Below are positions 28,431-36,553 of a stretch of 64,000 nt of DNA, in pieces. Position numbers and translations under genes: made by a program. The notes under the pieces were generated by a model. The model was not told the origin of the DNA. It searched no databases and was given only the letters and a program-made list of their open reading frames with translations. This stretch comes from DASRDU01 sp046331565 (GTDB lineage Bacteria; Acidobacteriota; Blastocatellia; RBC074): the NCBI GenBank assembly GCA_046331565.1, contig JAXLQP010000002.1, positions 1-64,000 of the forward strand, written 5' to 3'. The number at the start of each line of letters is the position of its first letter. Positions within the stretch are counted from its first letter, which is position 1.

Positions 28431-28606
28431 TGCTCTTGCCCTCTCGTGAAACCGGACAGAATCAGCAGAACCTTGCAGAAAATCGCCGTCATCCCCGCAG
28501 TCCTGACTGAACGCAAAACTGCGGGGACGCAGGCGCGACATTGAATGATCGCCGTTTCACTCAGAACCGGCAATCCTGATTCATCCTGTCAATTCTGTCC
28601 GCGTCA

Positions 28607-29878
28607 TCACTGCCATCGCAGGACGAATTCATAGTTATCGCTGCCGCCCTGCTTGTCCCGAATCTGAACGACGGCAGTGTAGTTGTTGTATTCCGACGGC
28701 TGCTCAACCACTTCAACCGTGCCGCGCCCGCGCTGTCTTGAAACCGAAACGAAAGTGGCGCGACGCGGCAGCGAAGCCGTGAACTGATAATTGCTGCTGG
28801 TGTAGGGCGAGCCTTCAGTCGCCTTTTCAGTGACCATGGCCCCGCGCACTTCGACGCGCAGTGTGCCGTCAACCATGCCGCGCCAGGTCATTGACCCCGG
28901 CCCTTCGGGCGGCCCCTGCGGCGTGACCGGAGTCACCTGCACCTGCGGAGTGCCTGACACCGGCGTCAGTTTGAACTTCTGGGTTTCGCGGTCACCGGGC
29001 GAAGTCAGTTGCGGACGCGATCCCGTATTTCTGATGCCGCTCGTGAATTCGAGCGCGCGGCCACGCCTGGTCAGCAGGTAAATCTGACCGTTGCCCGCAT
29101 CCTTAAGCTGCCACTGCTGGCTCTCGCGGCTGCGATCAAGCGGCGCAGTGAAAACGAAAATACCGTCGCGCGGGCGATCATCAATCGTCAGCACCTGGCC
29201 GTTTTCAAGCGATTTGATGGCATAAAAACCACTGCCCAGGTTTTCTATTTCCCAGCGCTGATTGGCCGCGCCGCTGCCTGTCCACTGCTGCACGGCGCGT
29301 TTGTCTTCCAGGCGCAAATCCAGCACCAGGCCGCTGGCCACAACTTCAATCACGAAATTCCCGGCCAGCGGATCACGCGGCACACCGGCCACCGTTGAAT
29401 TCGGCGCAGTGCGGACATCAAAGTTCAGCGTCACGGGGCGGCCTTCAGTGACGGCATAAATTTCCAGCCGCGTGAACACGCCGTTTTTGAGCATCACGCG
29501 ACCATTGCCGCTGACCTGAACGCTGCCGTATTGCGCAATCGTCAGGTTGATATTCTCGCCTTCACCCGTTGCCCATTTGCCGCGAATCCTGACCGGCACC
29601 ACTTCGCCCTCGGCTTCGATTTCGGCTTCGCCGGTGCGCCGCAGGTTCAGGGCAAGGCGCGTAATCCAGGATTCAGGAATGTTCGGTTCAGTCAGCACGC
29701 CGCGCCCTCTGGCCGTAGTGCTGAGTTCTCTGAAATCACGCAGCAGACTCTGTGTTTCCGTCCCGACCCGGCGGGTTTCCATTTCGCGTGTGCGATCCTG
29801 CGCCGCGACAGCCAGGCCGAGCAGCAGCGCGGCGGCGAGCAATAAACCAATCCGATGGGGAGTTGCGATTTTCATCAT
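28607..29878 (-). CDS. Exported protein with ricin-type beta-trefoil segment
   Basis: A 423-residue protein with a signal peptide (about 1-26). The middle (about 165-305) contains the RICIN pattern: NQRWEIENLGSGFYAIKSLENGQVLTI and QQWQLKDAGNGQIYLLTRRGRAL, each with the Q-x-W core of beta-trefoil lectin repeats. The flanking N- and C-terminal regions are beta-rich and unrecognised; the C-terminal 90 residues look like a separate beta-sandwich. A carbohydrate-binding, cell-surface role is possible but unproved. The ligand is unknown. It is followed by a 94-nt gap with a short CACGAAGCAGCACAGAGAG repeat at about 29920. Confidence 0.75.
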   Translation of the reverse strand: MMKIATPHRIGLLLAAALLLGLAVAAQDRTREMETRRVGTETQSLLRDFRELSTTARGRGVLTEPNIPESWITRLALNLRRTGEAEIEAEGEVVPVRIRGKWATGEGENINLTIAQYGSVQVSGNGRVMLKNGVFTRLEIYAVTEGRPVTLNFDVRTAPNSTVAGVPRDPLAGNFVIEVVASGLVLDLRLEDKRAVQQWTGSGAANQRWEIENLGSGFYAIKSLENGQVLTIDDRPRDGIFVFTAPLDRSRESQQWQLKDAGNGQIYLLTRRGRALEFTSGIRNTGSRPQLTSPGDRETQKFKLTPVSGTPQVQVTPVTPQGPPEGPGSMTWRGMVDGTLRVEVRGAMVTEKATEGSPYTSSNYQFTASLPRRATFVSVSRQRGRGTVEVVEQPSEYNNYTAVVQIRDKQGGSDNYEFVLRWQ

Positions 29879-29972
29879 CCTTTCCTTTCGGGGGGAAATG
29901 ATTGTTATCGAAAAAATGCTTTTCCACGAAGCAGCACAGAGAGCGCAGAAATCGGTCAGCAGGGCGCAGCCT

Positions 29973-30902
29973 TCATCCTTTCACGTAAGGAATCCCCAGC
30001 GCCTTCGGCGGTCTGGTGCGGCGAATGAACCCGGCCATCACGACAATGGTCAGCACATACGGAATCAGTTGAATGAACTGATTCGGAATGTTGACGGTGC
30101 CCTGCATTCTGATGGCAACGGCCTCAGCCAGCCCGAAAAGCAGGCACGCCACCATCGCGCCGACCGGATCCCACTTGCCCAGAATCAGCGCGGCGAGCGC
30201 AATGAACCCGCGCCCCGCCGTCATATTGCGCGTGAACAGCGAGTTCTGCCCGATGGACAGATAAGCGCCGCCCAGCGCCGCCAGCGCGCCTGAAATCAGC
30301 ACTCCGGCATAACGCATTCTGATGACACTCACGCCCGCTGTATCCGCCGCTTCAGGATTTTCACCGACGGCGCGCAAACGCAGACCGAAGCGCGTCCGGT
30401 ACAGCACATAAAAAGTCACCGCCACCAGCACGAGCGCGAGATAAACGAGCGGTTTCTGATTGAAGATCGAAGCCAGTTGCGGAAAGCTCTGTTCATTGAA
30501 GACTGGCACATCCGGCAGCACCTCTTCGCGCGGCAGTTGCGGCGAAGATCCTGTGGTTTCAAACAGCGCGCCCAGCAGCAGCGGCGGCACACCGAGCAGC
30601 AGAATATTGATTGCCGCACCGCTCACCACCTGGTCAGCGCGATATTTAATTGTCGCCACCGCATGCACGAGCGCCATCAGCACGCCGCCCGCCATCGCCG
30701 CCAGCAGTCCGAGCCAGGGGCTGTGCGTGAAATACGTAATCACCGCCGCCGTGAACGCGCCCGTCAGCATAATACCTTCGAGCGCGATGTTGATGACGCC
30801 GCTGCGTTCGGAATAAAGACCGCCCAGCGCCGCCAGAATCAGCGGCGTTGACAGACGAATCGTTGAAGCAATCAAAGTCAGATTGACAATGTTTTTGAGC
30901 AT
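29973..30902 (-). CDS. BMP-type ABC transporter permease (nucleoside uptake)
   Basis: A 309-residue inner-membrane permease of the BPD_transp_2 class, similar to NupQ/YufQ. It starts MLKNIVNLTLIASTIRLSTPLILAALGGLYSERSGVINIALEGIML and carries the conserved GRGFIALAALILGKWDPVGA coupling segment; about eight to nine membrane helices. The ATG at 30902 (near AGGGG) is used rather than the ATG nine codons upstream. It pairs with the upstream permease and with the ATPase and lipoprotein encoded 5-8 kb upstream on the same strand. Confidence 0.92.
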   Translation of the reverse strand: MLKNIVNLTLIASTIRLSTPLILAALGGLYSERSGVINIALEGIMLTGAFTAAVITYFTHSPWLGLLAAMAGGVLMALVHAVATIKYRADQVVSGAAINILLLGVPPLLLGALFETTGSSPQLPREEVLPDVPVFNEQSFPQLASIFNQKPLVYLALVLVAVTFYVLYRTRFGLRLRAVGENPEAADTAGVSVIRMRYAGVLISGALAALGGAYLSIGQNSLFTRNMTAGRGFIALAALILGKWDPVGAMVACLLFGLAEAVAIRMQGTVNIPNQFIQLIPYVLTIVVMAGFIRRTRPPKALGIPYVKG

Positions 30903-30922
30903 TCCGGCCCCTGTTACCCCCA

Positions 30923-31000
30923 GTCTCAAACTGCTTCTGTTATCTCAAATCTCAAACTACCTCTGTCATCTCAAATCTCAGATTTCAAATCTCAAATCAA
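30923..31000. repeat. TCTCAAA/ATCTCAA short-repeat array between permease genes
   Basis: Seven or so copies of TCTCAAA-type heptads (CTCAAAC, CTCAAAT, CTCAGAT) in 78 nt. The array runs into the stop codon of the upstream permease gene (30997-30999), so it is in the transcript between the two permeases. It has no long complementary arm. Confidence 0.75.
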
Positions 31001-32109
31001 GCTTTCGCTGCCGCGTCCGCTTTCCCGAAAAACCTGCCGAGCAGGCCTCTGAACAGCGCATCCATCGCCACCAGCAGAATGATGATGGCCTGTAAGACCT
31101 GCACCAGATCCTTCGAGACGTTGTCAGAAAAAATGTCCACGAACAACCCGCCGCGAATCAGCGCGCCGAACAGAACCGCCGCCAGCACGACACCAAACGG
31201 ATGATTGCGACCGAGCAGCGCCACCGCAATCGCCGTGAACCCGTAGCCCGGCGAAAAATCGTGATAGTAGCGGTAACGATAACCCAGCACTTCATTGATG
31301 CCGACCATTCCTGCGAGGGCGCCTGAAATTGCCATCGCCAGCACGATCTGTTTTTTCACGCTGATGCCGCCGTATTCCGCCGCTGCCGGGTTCGCTCCGA
31401 CCGCGCGGATTTCATAGCCCCACTTCGTGCGCCACAAAAACACCCAGACCAGAAAGCACACCAGCAGCGCCAGCAGAAATGACAGGTTGAGCGGAATCCG
31501 GTTTGGAAAATTTATGCCGAGCGGCGCCAGCAGCGTGTGAAATCGCGCCAGGTGCGCGTGTTCAGAAATCAGCCCCGATTGCATAATCGGATCGCCCGGC
31601 TCCTTGTAAAACTGCTGCGTCAGGTAACTCACCACGCCCACCGCCACAAAGTTAAGCATGATCGTGTTGACGACTTCGTTCGATCCAAACCGCGCCTTGA
31701 GCAGCCCCGGAATCGCGCCCCACACGCCACCCGCCACCATCGCGCCCGCCATCGCCAGCGGCACTAAAATAATCGCCGGAAGTTTGCCGAATGTGATGCC
31801 CACCCACGCCGCCGCAAACGCGCCGATAATCAACTGTCCTTCCGCGCCGATGTTCAGCAGCCCGCACTTGAAAGCCACCGCCACCGCCAGCCCCGCAAAA
31901 ATCAGCGGCGTCGCCAGAAAGAGCGTGTAGCCCCAGTTGTCGAAAGTGAACGTTCCCCGCGCATCGAACAACCCGAACGCGCTCGAAAGCAGCAAACGGT
32001 AAACTTCAAACGGATTGTCACCAACAGCCAGAATCACCAGTCCGCCGATAAAGAACGCGGCAATCACGGCAATCAGCGGAAAGATCAGTTCACGAAGCAA
32101 GGTTTTCAT
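30997..32109 (-). CDS. BMP-type ABC transporter permease (nucleoside uptake)
   Basis: A 370-residue permease of the same class, NupP/YufP-like. It has about ten hydrophobic segments; GLLNIGAEGQLIIGAFAAAW and NPAAAEYGGISV are family features, and GYGFTAIAVALLGRNHPFG is the ATPase-coupling segment. It lies directly after the Fic gene (17-nt gap), so it has been separated from the importer's ATPase gene by inserted genes. It carries no translation signal of note beyond a weak AAGAT. Confidence 0.93.
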   Translation of the reverse strand: MKTLLRELIFPLIAVIAAFFIGGLVILAVGDNPFEVYRLLLSSAFGLFDARGTFTFDNWGYTLFLATPLIFAGLAVAVAFKCGLLNIGAEGQLIIGAFAAAWVGITFGKLPAIILVPLAMAGAMVAGGVWGAIPGLLKARFGSNEVVNTIMLNFVAVGVVSYLTQQFYKEPGDPIMQSGLISEHAHLARFHTLLAPLGINFPNRIPLNLSFLLALLVCFLVWVFLWRTKWGYEIRAVGANPAAAEYGGISVKKQIVLAMAISGALAGMVGINEVLGYRYRYYHDFSPGYGFTAIAVALLGRNHPFGVVLAAVLFGALIRGGLFVDIFSDNVSKDLVQVLQAIIILLVAMDALFRGLLGRFFGKADAAAKA

Positions 32110-32126
32110 TTGATCTTCTCTAACAC

Positions 32127-33215
32127 TTAATCAGAGACAATACCCTCTTTATTACCCTCTTTTGAGGGTAATACCTCTTTTCTGCGCCACATCGCACCAG
32201 GGCCGCGTCCCAGACATTCAACTTGTCCCGCCTGCTGCATTTCGCGCAGAACGCGACGTACCATATCCCGGCTGACCCCCGGACATTCCCTTTCCACATC
32301 GGCGAGCGAGAATGCGCCGGGAAAAGCAGCAATGGCATTTTCGATCAGCGAGGTCTTGGCCCCGCGCGGGCTTTTCACCCCACCAGCACGCTGCTCAAAC
32401 TCACGGTAAGCGCGCCGCAGAATCGTGACAAAATAAGTCAGCCAGGGCAGCAGTTCATGCCTGCCTTTGTGCCATCCTTCGGAGCTGCGGCGCAGGGCTT
32501 CGTAATATTCCTCGCGCGACTCTTCAACCAGCCGCTCCAGACTGATGTAACGTCCGACTTCATAACCGTGCTGATACAGCGCGAGCAGCGTAAGCAGACG
32601 CGAGACACGCCCGTTGCCATCACGGAAAGGATGAATACACAAAAAGTCCAGCACCAGCGCAGCAACGGCGAGCACTGGCTGGGTAGTTCCCTGGTTGATT
32701 GCGTGACGATACGCCAGACACATTTCATCAACTGCGGCCACTGTCCCGGCTGCGGCCACCGGACGAAAGCGAATCACCGGCGGCCCGTCGGGACGAAACT
32801 CAATGATTTCATTTTCAATCTGCTTCCATTGCCCGGCATCACCGCCACCTTCCTGAATCGTGTGGTGTAATTGCTTGAGCAGTGCAGGCGTGATGGCCAG
32901 ATCGGCAGCGTTCGTGTGAATCAGATCGAGCGCGCGGCGATAGCCCTGGATTTCCTGCTCGGAGCGATTGCGCGGACGGGCATTGCCCAGCACCAGCGGG
33001 CGCAACCGATCACGCTCAACTGTCACGCCTTCGATGCGATTGGAGGATTCAACGCTCTGCACCAGCGCCATGTTGCGCAAGGCCCGCAGGATTTGCGGCG
33101 ACTGCCGGGCATAAAGCTGCTGCCGTCCCTTTGCCTCAGCAATGTCAGTCATCAGCCAGACCGTGCCCGCCGGAATCACGAAATCGCTCAGCCGGTTTCC
33201 GCGAAATGACATCAT
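32127..33215 (-). CDS. Fic family protein (AMPylator type) with inhibitory helix
   Basis: A 362-residue protein with the catalytic Fic motif HPFRDGNGRVSR (about 192-203) and a beta-hairpin flap segment upstream. An N-terminal [S/T]xxxE[G/N] inhibitory motif is visible as SSNRIEG (about 57-63), so this is a self-inhibited, class II-like Fic protein. A C-terminal winged-helix-like segment (about 290-345) ending in a charged tail may bind DNA. AMP or another nucleotide would be transferred to an unknown target. It lies between the M14 peptidase and permease genes, inside the importer operon. Confidence 0.9.
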   Translation of the reverse strand: MMSFRGNRLSDFVIPAGTVWLMTDIAEAKGRQQLYARQSPQILRALRNMALVQSVESSNRIEGVTVERDRLRPLVLGNARPRNRSEQEIQGYRRALDLIHTNAADLAITPALLKQLHHTIQEGGGDAGQWKQIENEIIEFRPDGPPVIRFRPVAAAGTVAAVDEMCLAYRHAINQGTTQPVLAVAALVLDFLCIHPFRDGNGRVSRLLTLLALYQHGYEVGRYISLERLVEESREEYYEALRRSSEGWHKGRHELLPWLTYFVTILRRAYREFEQRAGGVKSPRGAKTSLIENAIAAFPGAFSLADVERECPGVSRDMVRRVLREMQQAGQVECLGRGPGAMWRRKEVLPSKEGNKEGIVSD

Positions 33216-33276
33216 GCTGAAGTGTCCTCCTGCAATAACTGCCTGTAGCTGAAAGACAGCATTTGTCTATGCTGAT

Positions 33277-35997
33277 TCAATGCCCTGGCCCCAGCAACAC
33301 TGCATTCATAAACATCAGACTCATGCTTTCCAGAAAGGCGCGGTAATTCGGGTCTTCGCTGAACGCGACGACGTTGCCGCGTCCCAGTCTGACATTCATC
33401 ACGAAAGCCTTGTTTGGAAGCTGTCGCTGCACGTCGTCCCACATCAGACCGGACAGCAGCATCCGGCCTTCGGGCGCGGTGATGGCGACGTTCGCGCCCT
33501 GATCGAGTCTGAGCAGCGGAAAGATGCGGTCGCTGTCAATCAGTGCCGTCGTCGTTTCGCCGTAACCGAAACCGAGCCAGTGCGTGTTATCCACCTTCAG
33601 ACGAATGATGGCGCCGGGCGTGCTGCTTGGATATTCGTCATTCGGTTCGATAGCTTTTTCAATCGCAGCGTTTTCATCAGCGGGCTTTGTCTGCGCGGCG
33701 GGTTGCGCTCTGCCGACATCGGATTTCACCGGCGGCGCGGGTTCTGGTCTGCTTTTCTCTTTTTCACCTTTGGCCTTGTCGCGCTTTTCGCGTTTGACGG
33801 GCAGCATTCCGACGCGATCTTCCCCAAGCCACGTCGTCGCATTGGCGAGCGTAATCAGCGTGCCGCCGTTCTGCACCCATTCTTTGATTCTTGCGCCGTC
33901 GCCGAGCGCATTGCTGTAACCGAAACCGTCCGGCAGGATCAGCACGTTGTATTTCGTCAGATCAGCGCCGCGCAACTGATCGGTGCGAATCACAGTCACC
34001 GCACAGCCGTAACGCTGTTCGAGCAGGTAGCGCGTCCACCCGACAGAGTTTGGCGAAGTCGGCGTGTTGTAAGCCATCGCAATGCGCGGGCGCGGCAGGT
34101 AATTGACGTTGCGGCTGCCGAAATTCGGGCCTTCATCAACCCACGATGAATCGGTCGCGTAAACATCAATGCCGTATTCCGCCGCGAGTTTCTGCATGCG
34201 TTCGTGCAGATCAGCGGGATTGTCAGCCACTTTGATAATCAGCGTGCCGTTCGGAAAGTTCGTGCCGTTCAGTTTGAATCCACGATCAGTGCTGCTGACC
34301 CGCACTTCCTGACGAAACAGATCAGCGAGCGCCGCCGCTGCTGATTGCGTGCCCCAGGGAATCAGATATGCCAGACTCGCTTTCTCGCCACGCACACGGC
34401 CCGCAGGCTGCGGCGGTTGTTTCAGCACAGTGAAGTTGCCGCTCGAATTCTGTTCGGCCTGGTAACACAGCACATCGTAAAGAAACGGAAGTGACCACGC
34501 GGTCACGTCATAAAACTCTTCGTTCTGCCGCCTGCGATTGCGTTCGCGCTGTTCGTCAACGAACTCCTGATCCTGCGGCGTGTGCTTGTCCATCAGCGTT
34601 TTCGCCAGGCGCTTCGCCGGTTGTGCGAGCGAAACAATAAAACTGCCCGCCGGAAATTCACGCGGCTGCAACTGTCCGTCAAAATAATCGCGCGTTTTTG
34701 GATTGCTGAACGGTGCTTCGGCGCGTCTGACTTCAATGCCAGATTTCATCAGCGTAGCTGCCAGCCTGGCCGCACGATTCGGATCGTTGCCCGGCGTGAT
34801 GATGTACTCTTTGACTGTTTCTTTCGCGCCTTCATCAACGGCTGATTTGCGATAATCGTAAAAATATCGCAGCAGCGCCTCGCGGTTCTGCGCCGCGTTT
34901 TCAATGGTCGCAAGCGACGAGATGAAATGACGATGGACTGAATCACGATAAGTGCGGTTCGTGTCATCGCTGCGTCGCACCACCAGCCCCCGCACCGAAG
35001 CGTTTTCATAGGTCATCCCGATTGAGCCGTGAAACATCGGCCAGCCTTCGCCGTAACCGGGATAGAACGAATCGTAGCCTTCGCGTGTGAAGTAATCGTA
35101 GCGGAAACGATCAAACCACTTTGCATTGTTGCGCCCGAATTTCGAGAGCCAGTCAAGCTGCGTCTTCGTCAGATTCGGATTCCATGGCAAAGCGGGCGGC
35201 GCGAAATAATAGCTGCTGTTCGTGCCCATTTCGTGCAGGTCAACAAAGACCTGCGGGAACCATTCCAGATAAGTCTTCGTGCGGCCCTGCGTTTCAAGCT
35301 GCGACTGCGCGAACCAGTCGCGGTTCATATCGAACAGGTAATGATTGACGCGCCCGCTCGGCCAGACTTCGTTGTGTTCGGCTGACTGTGTGTCGGCATC
35401 GGGCCAGCGTCCGGTTGATTGCCGGAAGTAGTTGATGAAGCGGTCGCGCCCGTCCGGGTTCTGCATCGGGTCAATGATGACGAGCAGATTTTTCAGCGCC
35501 GCTTCAGCAATTGCATCGCTCTGTGCCGCGAGCAGATGATAAGCGCACATCAGAGCGGCATCAGTGCTTGAAATTTCATTGCCGTGCACGCTGTAAGCGA
35601 GCCAGACGATTGCAGGCATCGAACCGATGATCGAATTAACTTCTGAAGCTGAAGCGTTGCGCGGGTCAGCCAGTTTCTGCATTGCGGCTTTGATTGCATC
35701 GAGCCGTGCAATGTTCTGCGGCGAGCCGATGACCAGATAATAAAGCGGCCTGCCCTCCCACGTTTCGCCATATTTGAAAAGCTTCGCGCGCCCATTGGCA
35801 GCACGTTCCAGCGCGGTCACGTAGCGTTCCATTTCGTGATGCATCGTGATGCGTTCGCCCCAGTCGTGGCCGACCGTCTGTTTCAGCGTCGGAATTGCAG
35901 GGTCAAATTTTGCGCCGGGAAGAAACTCGAATGTCTGGGCAAAGGAAATAATCGAAAGACCAAAAAACAAGGCGGTCAGTAATGACAGTCGTTTCAC
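33277..35997 (-). CDS. Exported M14-family zinc carboxypeptidase-like protein
   Basis: A 906-residue protein with a signal peptide (1-20). The N-terminal half is an M14 peptidase domain with zinc ligands in VHGNEIS (about 138-143) and DLHEMG (about 250), and ALMCAYHLLAAQ/PMQNPDGRDR segments typical of the family. The middle and C-terminal parts carry a class I glutamine-amidotransferase-like segment near YNVLILPDGFGYSNALGDGARIKEWV, as in several acidobacterial/bacteroidete M14 proteins, and a Lys/Glu/Pro-rich linker. The substrate is unknown; it is probably periplasmic peptide breakdown. Confidence 0.9.
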   Translation of the reverse strand: MKRLSLLTALFFGLSIISFAQTFEFLPGAKFDPAIPTLKQTVGHDWGERITMHHEMERYVTALERAANGRAKLFKYGETWEGRPLYYLVIGSPQNIARLDAIKAAMQKLADPRNASASEVNSIIGSMPAIVWLAYSVHGNEISSTDAALMCAYHLLAAQSDAIAEAALKNLLVIIDPMQNPDGRDRFINYFRQSTGRWPDADTQSAEHNEVWPSGRVNHYLFDMNRDWFAQSQLETQGRTKTYLEWFPQVFVDLHEMGTNSSYYFAPPALPWNPNLTKTQLDWLSKFGRNNAKWFDRFRYDYFTREGYDSFYPGYGEGWPMFHGSIGMTYENASVRGLVVRRSDDTNRTYRDSVHRHFISSLATIENAAQNREALLRYFYDYRKSAVDEGAKETVKEYIITPGNDPNRAARLAATLMKSGIEVRRAEAPFSNPKTRDYFDGQLQPREFPAGSFIVSLAQPAKRLAKTLMDKHTPQDQEFVDEQRERNRRRQNEEFYDVTAWSLPFLYDVLCYQAEQNSSGNFTVLKQPPQPAGRVRGEKASLAYLIPWGTQSAAAALADLFRQEVRVSSTDRGFKLNGTNFPNGTLIIKVADNPADLHERMQKLAAEYGIDVYATDSSWVDEGPNFGSRNVNYLPRPRIAMAYNTPTSPNSVGWTRYLLEQRYGCAVTVIRTDQLRGADLTKYNVLILPDGFGYSNALGDGARIKEWVQNGGTLITLANATTWLGEDRVGMLPVKREKRDKAKGEKEKSRPEPAPPVKSDVGRAQPAAQTKPADENAAIEKAIEPNDEYPSSTPGAIIRLKVDNTHWLGFGYGETTTALIDSDRIFPLLRLDQGANVAITAPEGRMLLSGLMWDDVQRQLPNKAFVMNVRLGRGNVVAFSEDPNYRAFLESMSLMFMNAVLLGPGH

Positions 35998-36016
35998 TTT
36001 TGAGGCTCCTGATTGT

Positions 36017-36553
36017 TTTTTTACCGCAAAGAAGCAAAGAGCACAAAGAAAAGCCGGTCAGGTCAGAACCACTCGCCGGATGCCTTTTTCTCTGAGCAAG
36101 CGAACATTGAAATTAATCAGCAATGCAAGCTGGAGGCTTGTAGCTTTAAGGTACGATCTGGCCTGCGCAGCGTGAATTTCAGCAATTTCCGATACGGCTT
36201 TCAATTCAACAATCAGCAGATCGCCAACCAGCAGATCAAGCCGAAATTCCCCGGCCAGTCGTCCTTTATAAAACACCTTCACCGGATGCTGGCGTTTGAA
36301 TGGAATCTGTGCGCGGCACAACTCCTCACACAGCGCCTCTTCATAGATATTTTCAGTGAATCCAGGGCCGAGATGCCGATGCACTTCAATCGCACAACCG
36401 ATCACAGCATTTGAAAGCAGGTTCACTTTCTCACTCACCTCTTTTATCTGTCGGCTTTCTTCTTCCATTTTGTTCACCTGTGCGGATTTCAGCATAAAGA
36501 GATCCATTCTGCGGCGATACTCTTTGTGTTCTTTGTCTCTTTGCGTTGAAAAA
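36017..36553. mobile_element. Candidate mobile cassette: GxxExxY gene between 35-nt inverted repeats
   Basis: Positions 36017-36051 match the reverse complement of 36519-36553 at 28 of 35 positions; the core is CGCAAAGA, CAAAGA and CACAAAGA. The two copies sit 6 nt after the stop and 11 nt before the start of the enclosed gene, and the outer edge touches the TGA of the ABC ATPase gene (36554-36556). The arrangement resembles a small element with terminal inverted repeats, but no target-site duplication could be seen. Confidence 0.5.
36058..36507 (-). CDS. GxxExxY family protein (PD-(D/E)XK nuclease-like)
   Basis: A 149-residue protein with the naming motif in LGPGFTENIYEEAL and a predicted nuclease core FRLDLLVGDLLIVELKAVSEI (D...ExK). 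These short proteins occur in many scattered, nearly identical copies in environmental bacterial genomes, usually without known function. The first about 20 residues are uncertain; internal starts are possible. It is located between the ABC ATPase and M14 genes of the importer region and surrounded by inverted CAAAGA repeats. Confidence 0.85.
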   Translation of the reverse strand: MDLFMLKSAQVNKMEEESRQIKEVSEKVNLLSNAVIGCAIEVHRHLGPGFTENIYEEALCEELCRAQIPFKRQHPVKVFYKGRLAGEFRLDLLVGDLLIVELKAVSEIAEIHAAQARSYLKATSLQLALLINFNVRLLREKGIRRVVLT

